64,000 nucleotides of DNA from Armillaria gallica (GCA_037576215.1 JBANDB010000011.1:1-64000), one strand, 5' to 3'; positions 45,636 to 57,212 are shown, counted from the first letter of the stretch. Notes: generated by a model from the letters alone, not told the origin. Numbers and translations: made by a program.

Positions 45636-46136
45636 TGTTGGAAACGCTAGGTTCACAGTGGGTAGACTAGTGGCTGGTAAAGCCAGACTAATGAACTTGT
45701 ATTCTCTGTTTGATATTCGAGCTCACATCGTCACCAAGCGACAGTGCTGATCATTAACTGTCAAAGTGCTCATCTTACCAGTCGCCACTTGTTAATGTCT
45801 TGCCATTATTCTTTCATTAGTTGTATGTATTTGTTGCTTATATCTGCAGCTTTTAGTTAGAATCGTTGTATAAAAGGACTGTACTTGAGTAGTATATGCC
45901 ATCTTGTTTGCAACGGATATACAACACCCTTTCCTCTTGCTCATTTCATGGTCCCGAGCCTTGCGATTCCAATATTCTCTGGCTCCTACAGAGCCTGTAT
46001 TTATACTACGAAAACTATCTAGAATGTTTTACTAAACTCATCCATAAGCAGTAAGTATCAGTCCCAAGGTCATCTGGCATCATGCCAACTTAAACCTTCT
46101 ACACTCTTCTTGTGGCTTCCCACGATATCTCCAACA
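45636..46136. mobile_element. Solo LTR, 501 bases, nested in the TIR element
   Basis: Begins TGTTGGA and ends TCCAACA (perfect 7-base inverted ends with TG...CA) and is flanked by the 5-base direct repeat AGATA (45631-45635 and 46137-46141). The uninterrupted version of the insertion site is present in the opposite TIR arm at about 42955-42985, which reads straight through (complement of TTATTTAGATAATTC). A TATA box (TATAAAAGG, 45869-45877) sits inside. No internal retrotransposon sequence remains, as expected after LTR-LTR recombination. Confidence 0.92.
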
Positions 46137-46314
46137 AGATAATTCATAGCAAAAACATGTGCCAAAACACCAAGGTAAAGATTAGAAAGGAAGCAGATAG
46201 TATTTTATCAGGTTTTTATAGTACAGTTTTTTATGCTTAAAAAAATCTATATAAATACATGCCAGTGTTTACCTGCCATCTTTCAGGCATACCCACTGAC
46301 ATGCCCCAGTAGTG

Positions 46315-47634
46315 ACTGTAGCTCCATGTATGGAAGCAATAAAGGTAAGGAATAAAAGAGGATTGATTGTGTTGCTTATAATCAACATTTGAATGGTGGA
46401 AAGAGTGGTCAGTTGCTTAGGTTAGAGTTGGAGGTGTTAGACATGCCTAAAATTCTTAGTGATGTCTGGGTCAGGCCAAGGGGGTGCTGGAAGGAAGGAA
46501 GTTAGTTTATGATTTATCTAAATGTATGTGGAATAAAAGAATAATAATTTTTAGTTTATATTTTATAATAATAAAAGCCCAGCTCGATGACTTATATATA
46601 TGACTAAGCAGTCATCGGGCTCGATGCGTGACAGGTCACATGATGTGACAAAGAGCTTCATCTACATGTGACTATAGTCACAGTCACAATGTTATTTGCT
46701 GTTTCAATGAGATCTAGAGGTGGCACAGTTCAGTTTATTTGCTTTAATTGCTATTTATCATGGACCTGTCACATTATATCTCTTATTATCTGACCAATGT
46801 TAAATTATATTATTATCAACTTGATCTGTTATTGAATTTAAAACATATTTTATGCAAGTCTAATTGCCATAAGCATATATTAGTCATGGGCTTTTGCTGT
46901 CAGGACAAAGAAGTTGAAGCAAGTTCAAAGTTGAGGAATACTGGAAAATAGTAATGATTGCAAATGTCATTCTGGTATACATAACAGTAACAGTGGACAT
47001 CCCTACAAGTTCCACAGAAGAAATCAGCTGCGCAACGTCTGAAATGTGTGAGCACAAAATAGCTATGCAGAGGAATAGGAAAACATAAAGATAGAATAAA
47101 ATCAAGCCAACTGAGAAGAGAAGAGAAGAGAAGAGAAGAGAAGAAAAGAGAAGAGAAAAGATGAAGATCTGCAGTATAAATGCTAATATTTAAACACGGT
47201 CACAGATGCATGCATCTTAGTCACAACTGATATTCTTTCTATATATGTATTAATATAGCAAAATCAATGTGTCTGAGGTCCTACTACCATGTATAGCAAG
47301 AACAAATATACACACACACCGGCTATACATATAACCGGAGCGTACCAGTCTTGTATTCCATAATGATGGAAAGGAAGGAAGAAAGGGTGGTTGATCTGTG
47401 TTTGGATGGCGTGATCATTTCGTTGACATGTGCACGGGCCATCGGAGTATGATCGGAGATTAAAATGGACAATTGTTTTTTGCTTTTGGCCTGCGCCATC
47501 AACTTACGGCCGGAACATACGGTATTGGTAATCACACTGCCACCCGGTATACCACGTTGCCGGTCATAGCCGGTCCTCCCTGCCGGAAAGGGAGAAGCGG
47601 CCTTTGCCGCGGATGACCTCTGCACCTTTCTTAT
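46315..47634. other. AT-rich spacer between two related TIR elements
   Basis: No supported gene. It contains an inverted repeat CCCAGCTCGATGACT/AGTCATCGGGCTCG around a TATATATA core (about 46574-46625), an (AGAAG)n microsatellite at 47113-47160, and a 122-codon minus-strand frame (47323-47691) without a recognised domain that runs into the MITE. Confidence 0.5.
47113..47160. repeat. (AGAAG)n microsatellite
   Basis: About nine tandem five-base units with one or two substitutions. Confidence 0.9.
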
Positions 47635-48246
47635 CACTGCTGGGGCGCATTGGTGTTTTTTGCCTGAAAGACGGCAGGTAAACACTGGCATGTGTTTGTG
47701 TAGATCTTTCTGAAAGTAAACACCGTGATGTAATTACATGAAGAATGACTCCCAGTTTTTCATACTGTTCCTATTTCCGTGTTAACGCAAGTATTTTCAT
47801 AAGAAAGTACCTAAATAAGAAGATGCTTTCATTTGGTCCATGTTTCCTATCATGTTCTTTGTCCAAAAACACCCGAGCAACGACACCATATGTAATGATT
47901 GGTGTTTCATTGAGGTGTTTGTAGTAGGACACACCTCCAGAACAAAGGAAAGACCAGGTGTTTGTTACCAGAAATACCGCAAGAAACACCGATCTTTACA
48001 CATGGTGTTGTGTTTTTGGACAAAGAACATGATAGGAAACATGGACCAAATGAAAGCATCTCCTTATTTAGGTATTTTCTTACAAAAATACTTGCATTAA
48101 CACGGAAATAGGAACAGTACGAAAAACTGGGAGTCATTCTTCATGTAATTGCATCGCAGTGTTTACTTTCGGAAAGATCTACACAAACACATGCCGGTGT
48201 TTACCTGCCGTCTTTCAGGCAAAAACACCAACGGGCCCCAGCAGTG
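47635..48246. mobile_element. 612-base palindromic MITE, CACTG ends, TAT target duplication
   Basis: Starts CACTGCTGGGGCGC and ends with the complement GGGCCCCAGCAGTG. Nearly the whole length folds on itself, with arms of about 290 bases (TTTCATTTGGTCCATGTTTCC in one arm, complement in the other). TAT occurs immediately outside both ends (47632-47634 and 48247-48249). The termini and the central GGAAAGACCAGGTGTTT string are shared with the 3.5 kb element, so it is a deletion derivative of the same family. Confidence 0.9.
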
Positions 48247-48249
48247 TAT

Positions 48250-49864
48250 GTCCCTTTGACCTCCTGGCTAAGCCGTGGAGAGCTTGTATCTTATGCAAGG
48301 TGAGGTGAAGTCACTTTTTAATATAATATAGTCAACTCATGCCATATAACACCTAATATACCCTCCAGAAACACAAAAAAATTTCCATAGAGATTTTTTT
48401 TAAAGCAGCCTCGAAGGCGACTGACCAACCAACCCGGTGTTCCATGACAACGGTCCGGAACCCCCTTGGCCGTTGGTCGTTGTACGGTAGGTCAAGCATC
48501 GAATCTCTGTTAATGCAACTGAAGCTACTTTTCCGGTGGCTCTTCCAGCTTTTATTATGGGCCCATCTAACCACAGGACTGTAGTGATTCCTATGCAGCT
48601 TTGATGAAGCTATGCCACTACGTACTGTACAATTGCTTAGTATTATTCTAGAGTTCCCAATTCCCACTGATCAGTTGCCAAGATCGCTATGATCTTTATG
48701 TCCTTCTCAAGTTGTAAAGATGGTGGCCAAGTACCTGTATGAAGGCTGCATATTGTCTCTTAGACTCTTACTGCTGCTTCATTTTCGAACTCCCGATGGA
48801 GTAACAACTCAGTTTGAACACGATGCCTAATTAGAATTTGCTTCACCAAGGTATATATACTGTTACCGTACTTTGGCAAAATGCTACTGGAAGCTACCGG
48901 AAGCTACATAGCCATAGTGAGGAGCTATGCCCACTACAGAGCTTGGGTAGTGCTGCGTAGCAAAGGGCCTTTTTCCTGATGAAGCAAGCAGCCTGAGAGT
49001 TTCTACCTTGAGAAATCTGGAGCATGAAAAAACTTGCGGTAAATAAACGAACTGCTGGGTAAGGAGGCACAGCAGAGGCCAGCGTGTTTAGGCCGCCAAC
49101 AACCGAGGCCGTAATGTTTTGATTTCACAAAGGCTTTCTCAGTCTTGAAAAGGCTAACAGCAAAACAGTACGAAAAGTCTTCCCCCTTATGGAACAATGG
49201 ACTTAGGGTACCTTCTCCTTTTACTGGTATGTTCCTCTTTTTGATTGCAATTTCTGATATCAGTTCTGACTCTCTACTTTAGCTTCTTCCACTCCCACAT
49301 GTAAGTCTAGAGATCACGATACCTGTGGCAAATGAAGAAGAATGGAGGTTCCATCGAGGAGGCATCTGCATAACCGAGAACGCTTCCGCAGGCTCCTCTG
49401 AGGCACCCCGCGTAAGGCAATTTATGGACAAACAAAAGATGTTCATGTCGTTCTGCACTGTGGCACAAATAGTGTTGGGTGGAGACTTCCTACAAAAAGC
49501 CGGGTTAAGTAGTAGCATTCAAATCCTTCTCTGTATCTTTTGCAGCACAAATCAATTCCTGTAAGTTGTAGATTTCATTTGGTCTGGTCAGCGCCTAAAC
49601 CACAGGAACGCCCATCACGTGTTGCTGGATATATTCCCCGGCTTCGGCCCACGTGCAGCTTTATCCTTGACTCTCACTTGACCATTGATGTCTATCGTTG
49701 TCGACGAATCCGTCTCAGAAGACTACGGTATGGATATACTTAACTTACTCAGATACATGATGAACAACTAGCTTCCAGCACCACTTCAAGCCTGGTTGTA
49801 CAGTTTCTATTCACCGGGTTCGCCTTACAAATCTCTCTATTATCTTTCTTCCACGAGGACAAAC
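48250..49864. other. Intergenic, no supported gene
   Basis: Short frames only (for example 49325-49564 plus, 48353-48667 minus), none with a domain. A stretch at 48880-48950 is rich in GAAGCTAC and GCTATG words. The last part is the upstream region of the next F-box gene. Confidence 0.45.
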
Positions 49865-51510
49865 ATGGTATGCACCTCCTGTATCATCCGCCCTTCGGGC
49901 TTTAAACACCATTGTTGTAGGATACCTGCCCCAAATGCGAGTTTGGCGCTCTATGCCTGTACACTCCTTCCGTCGATGCCATTGGATTGTTGCGATCCGG
50001 AGTCTCCTCACTCCACATCTCCCGCGGCTCTCTATTGAATGATGTTGCCCACCTTCAGGAGGAGTTGCATCATATCGAGCCACTTTACATACCAATCAGA
50101 GACCGACGCAACAAGCTTCTCAAGGACCTTCGCGACTACAAGGCCTTCCTGGCGCCAATCCGTACATTACCTCCAGAGACGTTGCTACACATATTCAAAC
50201 TCGCCTCTTCTCATAATGATCTTCTCCATGCTCCGTGGATTCTTGGCCACGTGTACTCCTTCTGGCGGAGTCTTTCCCGCTCGTGTCCCTCCCTATGGAC
50301 AAGAATCCGCTTCTCCGACGAGTACTTCAGCTCTTCCACATTTCAAGAAAAGTACATCTCGCTCTCCCGGGATCTTCCCATTCATTTATCTGTCGATGGT
50401 GTGCCTCATGATGAAAGATTGAGGGCTCTTCTCAAGGATTTAATGATGCATTCGGAACGCTGGTCGACGTTGGACCTAGATATAGAGGGAGAACAGATAT
50501 ACAGGCTATTAAACCTAGCCTTGTCCCCTGCTGTTCAGTTGATGAAATTTCGTCTCCTCTCACGTTTCGGTACCCGTCTCCCAAAATTCAGGGAAGAAGT
50601 CCTGAGCAACCTTTTTTCTTCATTGCCTATCCAAGACGCCTATCTTCCAAACATTGTCTACTCGCGTATGCCAATCAACCTTACCGAGCTGCGCAAGTTC
50701 CATGTCTATTCCTCCTCTCTCAACGAACTCTACTCCATTCTCCAACGTGCACAGCATCTAACTAAATTCACTGTGATACCGGGTCCAGGCAGTCATCGTT
50801 TGACTCTTCCAAGCACATACTCCGACATGTCCTGCACGGCTCTTAGGAAATTATCATTTTCCATTTTGAGGGTGATTCAGGACAGCATCAACAATATCCC
50901 GTTCCCTTTCAGCCATATCACTCTCCCAGCACTCCAGCAATTCGATATTCTGTTTGGTGAATATGTCAGGAGCCAGCTGACTGATTTTGGAACGCTCGAT
51001 CACTCCGGAATGATCGATTTCTTACATCGGTCGCAGTGTAATTTGACCACCATCACCTTGGATGTACCTGCAGCTGTTGAGACGTTCCTTCTCCCCATCC
51101 TCGCTCAATCTTCCGGTCTCCGAAAGCTTCATATCTTTGTCAATACATCAGTAGCAAGGGATGTCTTCGAACTGTTGGCTTCTGAGCGGGGGTTAGTCCA
51201 GCATTTAAAAGATCTGTCCATCGAAGAGCTTCCAATCCACCCAGACAAAAGCAGTCTGTTCGATGAATCAGATGCATTTCATAAAATTATCCTTTCGTGA
51301 TCGGGTAGCGACAGGCGACTAGAGATAGTACGTCTATCATTGAACACCTTCCGGATCGGGAATCGGGTACCCATTCCAGTCGCCCAAGATTCACCATTCC
51401 GTGGTTTGTTTAGGATCAAGGATCAGGGAATCGATGTCAAGTTTTTATTTAACGGAAAGGATTGTCTCGTGAACGAGAATGCTCGTACCACCTTCTTTGG
51501 TTCATTCTAA
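49865..51510 (+). CDS. F-box protein, second subfamily, premature stop
   Basis: Exon 1 is only the start codon (49865-49867). A 53-base intron follows (GTATGC...TTGTAG), then exon 2 from 49921: M-DTCPKCEFGALCLYTPSV. A coiled-coil-like segment, an F-box (LAPIRTLPPETLLHIFKLAS, WILGHVYSFWRSLSRSCPSLWTRI) and a leucine-rich C-terminus follow. TGA at 51298-51300 ends the frame after 460 residues, but the same frame stays open to TAA 51508-51510, and the extra 69 residues align with the end of the paralogue at 52879-54535 (DSPFRGLFRIKDQGI, GKDCLVNENAR). The paralogue has an arginine codon near this position. It is a truncated or recently inactivated F-box gene. Confidence 0.82.
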
Positions 51511-52878
51511 ATTCATTTATACTCGTGTATCCGGTAGATCACACTTTTGTATGATTTTCGTGGATTATGATATATAAATATGAAAGCTTGGCGCCATTGT
51601 CTGTGTCGAAACAAATGTTATCGACTATGAATCTGAGAAAATCGGGCATACAGAAGACGGAAAGAAGCGAACAAAGTGTACCTCGCCTATTGCAGGTATT
51701 TTGTATTGAAGTCACTCACACCAGACTCCGACAAGGCCACCCCCGTCGACCCGACCAGGCTTTAAAAGCTGGTTTCACGCATGGGTAGTTAGAATCGCAG
51801 GACATCCACATGCGAAGCTGTTTGCCAAACATGTATTGGTTCTTAAAATCACTCCCCAACGGAAGAAGACGCGGGCGGCCAGTTAACTATTCACCTGGCA
51901 AGCATGAGACATAGATATTGGGGACGACGGTACAACTCAGGGTTGGATTTACGGTTTTTGGCAGAAATCTCATCTCGCTGAGCTATGACTGCACCTTGAT
52001 ATTATACAATCCTGCTCCATACGTTGATGCTTATTGATATTGACCCATTCCGAACCGGTATTCAAGCTTTTATTTCCAACTACCGTAGTCTAACAAGGGC
52101 CCTACGGTACAAAAGAAGGACAGAAATATCGTCACTAACAGACTCTAGGACGCTACGATTGGGCTACGATACATCACTGTAGCGTGCATCTATTTTGGGA
52201 TCAAGGTTCTCGGGGCTCGAGCCATGGCCTCTTCCATTCTCGATGCGTCGCCTCTGACACCACCTGGATTCTGTGGGTGATATTAATTGAACTCGTACGG
52301 TACTGGTGATCTTGACTGTTGAGAACTCCAAACGTCTGCGATATCTGGCCGTGGTAGCTGTCACTCTGCAGTTACGGGGAATGCGAACACAATTTCTTTC
52401 CACATATAAGCACGATCTTCGTTGCCTGACGCGAGCAGATATCACGAAGTGAATGGTGACATGATCAATAACAATGATAGCAGTTGTTAGTTCTGTTTCA
52501 TAAGAGAATATCCTTTGTTATCGGGAACTGTCCAGGTTACGTTCAATGCTTGCAACATTGTGCCCGCGGAATACAAATCAAGGAAAGTTCCAGTAGAGAG
52601 TTCGGCGTTGTTTGGCCCACTTAATGTTTCCCGCAGCGTGAGAAAGTACAGCTTTATTTGGTCTTTGCCAACTCGGGGCCAACCGCACAATCCTAGACAA
52701 TCCTTCACCCCAACGTTCACGCGTTCAAGGAAGGAAGGATTGGACCTGTGGTAAGCATTACTGTAATTTATTCTGATGTATCAAAGCTAACTGACTGTAG
52801 ACCTAAGGCTTTGTTTCCGATTTGGATTTCCCTCGCACCAGGAAAGTCTCTTCACAAATTTCCTTTCGCGGCGCAGAG
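51511..52878. other. Intergenic between the two F-box genes
   Basis: No supported gene. Inverted CTACGGTA/TACCGTAG words occur near 52081-52110. The 70-odd codon frames on both strands have no domains. The 3' end is the leader of the next F-box gene. Confidence 0.45.
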
Positions 52879-54535
52879 ATGGTATGCACTCGTCTCTGTT
52901 GGCTCTTTCGTCTTTTAACGAGCAACAATCCTCCAGGATGACTGCCCCAAATGCGAACTTGGTGCCATAGACTCTTATACTCCTTCCGTCAACGCCACTG
53001 AGCTCCTGCAATCCGGATTCTCATCGTTAGACGTCTGCCAAGCTTCCATCTTGAACGACATCGAAAACCTTGAGCGAGAGCTACAAATGGTTGATCCTTT
53101 GTTCCTCCAAATTAGAGACCGACGTGACAGGCTCTTCAAGGACCTTGATGGCTGCAAGGCCCTTTTGGCGCCGATACGGCGTTTGCCTCGAGAGACGCTG
53201 CTCCAAATATTTGACCTTGCATCTTCTGAGAGTCCCAGCCGTGACGATGCCCCATGGTGCCTTGGCAAAGTATGTTCCACCTGGCGAAGCATTTCTCGTT
53301 ATTGTCCCTCGCTATGGACAAGAATCCACATTTCCAAATCCTACAAGCACTGTCCTACATTCCTCGAAAAATATACGTCCCTCTCTCGCGATCTACCCAT
53401 GCATTTGTCTATCAATCGCTACCTCGGCGGAGAAAGATTCCGTGGCCTACTTCTGCATTCCGAACGCTTGAAGAGTTTGGATCTGAGCATGAGCAGAGAA
53501 GAATTGTCTGACTTACTGTCTCTGACCTCGTCCGCTGCTCTCCGGTTAACGAAAATTTCCATCAGCCTATACGGCGTCGATGAGCCAGAGATCAACCAAG
53601 CAGTGCTGACCAACATCTTCTCTTCCTCGCCTCTCACAGAAGCCTATCTTCAACATATTCCCTATTCGTCGATGCCCATAAACACGGCCAAGCTGCGCAA
53701 ATATCACGTATATTCTTACGATCCTGCCGAACTCCTCACCGTATTACACCAGGCGCATCATCTAACTGAATTCGTTGTAACAATGGCCCCCGCTCCTCGT
53801 CATTTCATTTCCAATATACCTCCAGTTACATACGCACATACACACCACCGCACATCCCTCCAACGGCTCTCATTCGTTGTTACCTTACAGAATTCTCGTG
53901 GTCGCAGCAAAATCCCGCTGATATTCAATTCCGTCTCTCTTCCTGCACTCCAGCAGTTTGATATTCTTGCGCAGGAAGACCAGCCACTATTCGGTATCCA
54001 GTTGGCGACTTTCGAACCTCACGAGTACTCCCATATTGTTGATCTCTTTCGTCGGTCCGAGTGCAATTTGACTATTGTCACCTTGGCTGTGCCCGTGTCC
54101 GTTGAGGCCTTTCTTGTCCCCATCCTCGCTCAATCCCCAGCTCTCCAAAAACTTGACATATGTGTCAATGTCTCAATAGCAGGGGATGTCTTCAAAGTGT
54201 TGACTCTTGAGCAGAGAACAGCTAAACATTTAAAAGAGTTGCGTATTAAAGAGGATCCTCTCCGCACGGCAATCAGCGGTATTTTGAAAGAGGCAGACGG
54301 ATTGCATTTGATGGTGACTTCGAGATCTTATGGAGATAGCTGTCTAGAAACACTCGTTTTATCTTTGACGTCAGCGTGGGGCGACTGGCCGCTGGCCTTT
54401 CCAGCGGCCAAAGATTCACCGTTACGCGATTTGTTTAGGATGAAGGAGAAAGGGCTACACATCGAGTTATTGTTGGATAGGAGGGACTGTCTCGTTGACA
54501 GCGAGGCCCGTGTTGATTTTTTTGGGCCTAACTAA
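52879..54535 (+). CDS. F-box protein, second subfamily, intact
   Basis: Exon 1 is the bare ATG (52879-52881), the intron is 52882-52936 and exon 2 is 52937-54535; the joined frame has 533 residues. It starts M-DDCPKCELGAIDSYTPSV, followed by a heptad-like segment (LERELQMVDPLFLQIRDRRDRL), an F-box (LAPIRRLPRETLLQIFDLAS, CLGKVCSTWRSISRYCPSLW) and a leucine-rich C-terminus to FFGPN. Family role: Skp1-binding adaptor for SCF ubiquitin ligases; substrate unknown. It shares gene structure, an N-terminal CPKCE pair and overall length with the gene 1.4 kb upstream, so the two are a tandem duplication. This subfamily is distinct from the four-copy array at 27-34.7 kb. Confidence 0.88.
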
Positions 54536-55255
54536 ATTCAGAGTTCTCAACCTCCATTTGACGTCTGACAGTAGCTCGTCTGCACCGATTCTCCGTTTCT
54601 ATGCAAGTCTGGAGATCTGTTGAGTGATGTATCTAAAGCATGTAACCAGTCACGAATACACTACGTTGTGGTAAAGATTGACTAGGCTACGTTTCTGGCA
54701 GTCGTCAAAGAACGAGACTGTGAATAGATGGACGACACTTCACATTCCTGACGATAATTCCAGAAGCTCATGTCGCATGTGCATTGTGGGGAAATTTTAT
54801 ATGATGCTTGAAACAAGAAGAGTTGTTCAGGTGACTTTCGGCGCTTATCAAATGAATATGTTAGAGTTCGATGCCATTATCTGCTTCGGTTACCAGCCAC
54901 AAACGAAAGTACACGTATGAAATCTCCGCATCGCACCTCAAAGTAACAGGAACCACAGAGCAGTCATCACCATACAAGGTAACAGACTCCGAAAGCTCAT
55001 CAGCTGTTTGTGTTGAAAGTCGGTTATGAGGCCCCGTTATTTCTTCTGACCACTGAAATCCTGGCTAACTGTCCAACTGAACCCATTCCTTGACCCACTT
55101 GACCCCTTTTCCGACATTCCTTACCTCTCTTCCTCCATTCCGCCCTCCCTTGACTCATCCTGACATTGCTACACCTCCGCATACACTCCTTTGACCTCGA
55201 CTCTTGACTCTGACCACTGATCCTGACCTAACTTTGACCCCGACCCTTGAATTGA
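54536..55255. other. Spacer and TGAC-rich leader before the gag ORF
   Basis: 54536-55060 has no supported gene. From about 55080 the sequence is pyrimidine-rich and packed with TGACC/TGACT words, about 10 before the ATG, and the pattern continues into the first codons of the gag ORF. No LTR boundary was found here. Confidence 0.5.
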
Positions 55256-56074
55256 TTGACCATGACCGACATTGTGACCCCCGTTGACTCTACCAACTCT
55301 AAACACCTCTTGACCAATGCCGCTGGCGCTTATGATGCGTGGGAGTTCCGCATGCGTATCTCGGCGAGCCAGAAGTCATTACTGAAGACTGTCCTTGGCA
55401 ATGATACCGAGCCTACGACTGGTCCTAACAGCAAGGCGTGGAAGGCGTGGCGTGCACGGCGTGATGCCGCTGTTGATATGATTGTGAAGAATTTGGATGA
55501 CTCGCAGCTGACACATGTTCGTGGACATGAAGAAGATCCAGCTGGTATGTGGGCGTGCTTGGCTGGTGTGCATGTGAGCCGAGGCTTTGGGGGGATTATT
55601 GGCAAGTGGAAGCTGTTTTATGATGGGTCGACTTCAATGCGGGCTCACCTGGGTGCCATTCGTGCTGTTGCAGAGCGCCTTGGTCGTGTTTACAACGATT
55701 CTCCTTCCGACCACCAAATCATGGCCCAAATGCTTTTGTCTATCCCTGCTTCCTACAACAATGTCATTAGCATCTTGGATGCGACTGATAGCTCTCTCTT
55801 GACCGTTGAACTGGTGGAACAGAAGATCTTGAATGAGGAGACGAACCTGACGAAGGAGAAGGTGGAGACTCAGAATCCTTTGGCCCTTGCTGCCCGGACT
55901 GGGAATGGAAGCGCTATCGTGGATGTCTGTGATAACTGCAGTGGTGAGGGACACCCGAAGGCGAGATGCTGGCACAAGGGTGATGATATTGAAGGACAGT
56001 ATCCGGAATGGTGGAAGGGGAGACGTGATGTGCCTATTGCCGGTCTTGCGGTTGCCCGCTCTTTTGTCATCTGA
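55256..56074 (+). CDS. Copia-type gag polyprotein, stand-alone
   Basis: 272-residue uninterrupted frame; ATG at 55256 or, two codons later, 55262. The order is that of a Ty1/Copia gag: an N-terminal region with NAAGAYDAWEFRMR and WKAWRARRDAAVDMI (UBN2-like), then SMRAHLGAIRAVAERL and HQIMAQMLLSIPASYNNV. The C-terminal CCHC zinc knuckle (CDNCSGEGHPKARC, spacing CX2CX4HX4C) is followed by PEWWKGR. Such proteins form the virus-like particle and bind retrotransposon RNA. No protease, integrase or reverse transcriptase follows, and no LTR pair is visible, so it is either a gag-only non-autonomous copy or a retained gag gene. The intact frame beside decayed elements is notable. Confidence 0.85.
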   Translation: MTMTDIVTPVDSTNSKHLLTNAAGAYDAWEFRMRISASQKSLLKTVLGNDTEPTTGPNSKAWKAWRARRDAAVDMIVKNLDDSQLTHVRGHEEDPAGMWACLAGVHVSRGFGGIIGKWKLFYDGSTSMRAHLGAIRAVAERLGRVYNDSPSDHQIMAQMLLSIPASYNNVISILDATDSSLLTVELVEQKILNEETNLTKEKVETQNPLALAARTGNGSAIVDVCDNCSGEGHPKARCWHKGDDIEGQYPEWWKGRRDVPIAGLAVARSFVI

Positions 56075-57212
56075 TGATATTGGTTTCTGGTGCGCATTGA
56101 TATATCTTTTATACTTTCTGGGCTCTTTGTTATGCTTTCTATCGCGAAATTTTACCTTACTTACTTGATATTCCTGATACCCTACCTACCTCTGGCTAGC
56201 GACCGATTCCTCGTTCGAGTGGGACTGTTGAAAGTCGAACTCGGTATATACCCGGCCCGATTACCTACTATATTTAGACCGCTTACCAGTAGATTACTTG
56301 ACACTTCGTACCTTAACAACCTACCTTTTGACCACCACGACACTCGCTCCCTAAGCTCCCTCTATGCCCATAGTCCTGATTTCCAACAGTTTGCAGACCA
56401 CGGAGCTCAGAGATTAGAGGCTCAATTTCAAGGTGAGCAGCGCCATGCATGACCACCTCTTCATTGATCTCAGCGAATGATACACTTGAGAAAAGATACT
56501 CGGGGAATAGAAGATAAGAAAAACTCGCATCTACGACTCCGGCTCACATGCAGGGACGTCTCTCCCTACCCAGTCGTCCTGAAAATCAACGAGACACGCA
56601 AACAGTACACGTCCCTGATGCACTGTAACATTCCGTAACGTTCTCGGCCTTTCATTGCTCGAAACACACACCACCTGCGTCTCAGCCACCTTCATAATCA
56701 ATGGGAGGTGCACGCCTGGATCCCTCGTAGAACGAACTAGCACGCTATCCCACCAACATCGCCGAACATACTCAAAAACGTTATCAGGGCAATCCCATCG
56801 TCCAACAGCGCCAGCTGCTTAGGAGCTCGGGAGAGTAAAATCGCCCGTAGCACCGACAATAAGGATCGTCGACGATAATAGGAAAACATCTCTGGCCGAA
56901 CCTTTTGAACTTATGCGCGAGCGAGAATAGTGCGCCCGTCACTAGGATTCTCGAGCATTGTAATCGAGAACGTGCGAGTGGGCCCTAGATAGGAGGAGGA
57001 TGCGTCCACTTCGTCATTGACAGATATTGCGTTGTGCGGCGCTATATGCTGGTATCCCGGATGACCTGAAAACAGCGAAAAGTTGAGGATGATGGCTTGG
57101 CCGCGGATGATGCCTAGCTCGAGGACGAATTTGCAGATGAAGGCAGTGATGGTTGAGCTGTGAATGTCGAAGTCTTTGAGAATCCTTGTTGAACCCCAAG
57201 GATAGGCGCGGA
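56075..57212. other. Post-gag region with minus-strand coding-like frames
   Basis: 56090-56452 (+) is an open frame of 120 codons with a hydrophobic start and no known domain. On the minus strand 56911-57228 (105 codons) and 56531-56743 (extendable upstream to about 56810) have coding-like composition, such as WDCPDNVFEYVRRCWW and ITAFICKFVLELGIIRG, but cannot be assigned or joined. This DNA lies just outside the right arm of the inverted duplication and has no counterpart beside the left arm. Confidence 0.4.

Larger units (their letters stand above)
42791..46314. mobile_element. 3.5 kb CACTG-ended TIR element carrying a helicase-protease relic
   Basis: Begins CACTGCTGGGGCATG (42791) and ends with the complement CATGCCCCAGTAGTG (46314). 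The inverted repeats extend about 245 bases on the left (to about 43035); on the right they run from about 45556 and are split by a solo LTR. Shared strings include GGCAGGTAAACACTGGCATG and TGCCAAAACACCAAGGTAAA in opposite orientations. The termini match the 612-base MITE at 47635-48246. CACT-type ends and the 3-base target duplication of that MITE point to the CACTA/Plavaka group, but no transposase is present. Here the flanking triplets are ATT and ACT, so the target duplication is not intact. Confidence 0.8.

Noticed and set aside
42740..48250. CRISPR-like array suggested by repeated GGTGTTT words
   Set aside because: The repeats are inverted, irregularly spaced and belong to TIR elements in a eukaryotic genome.
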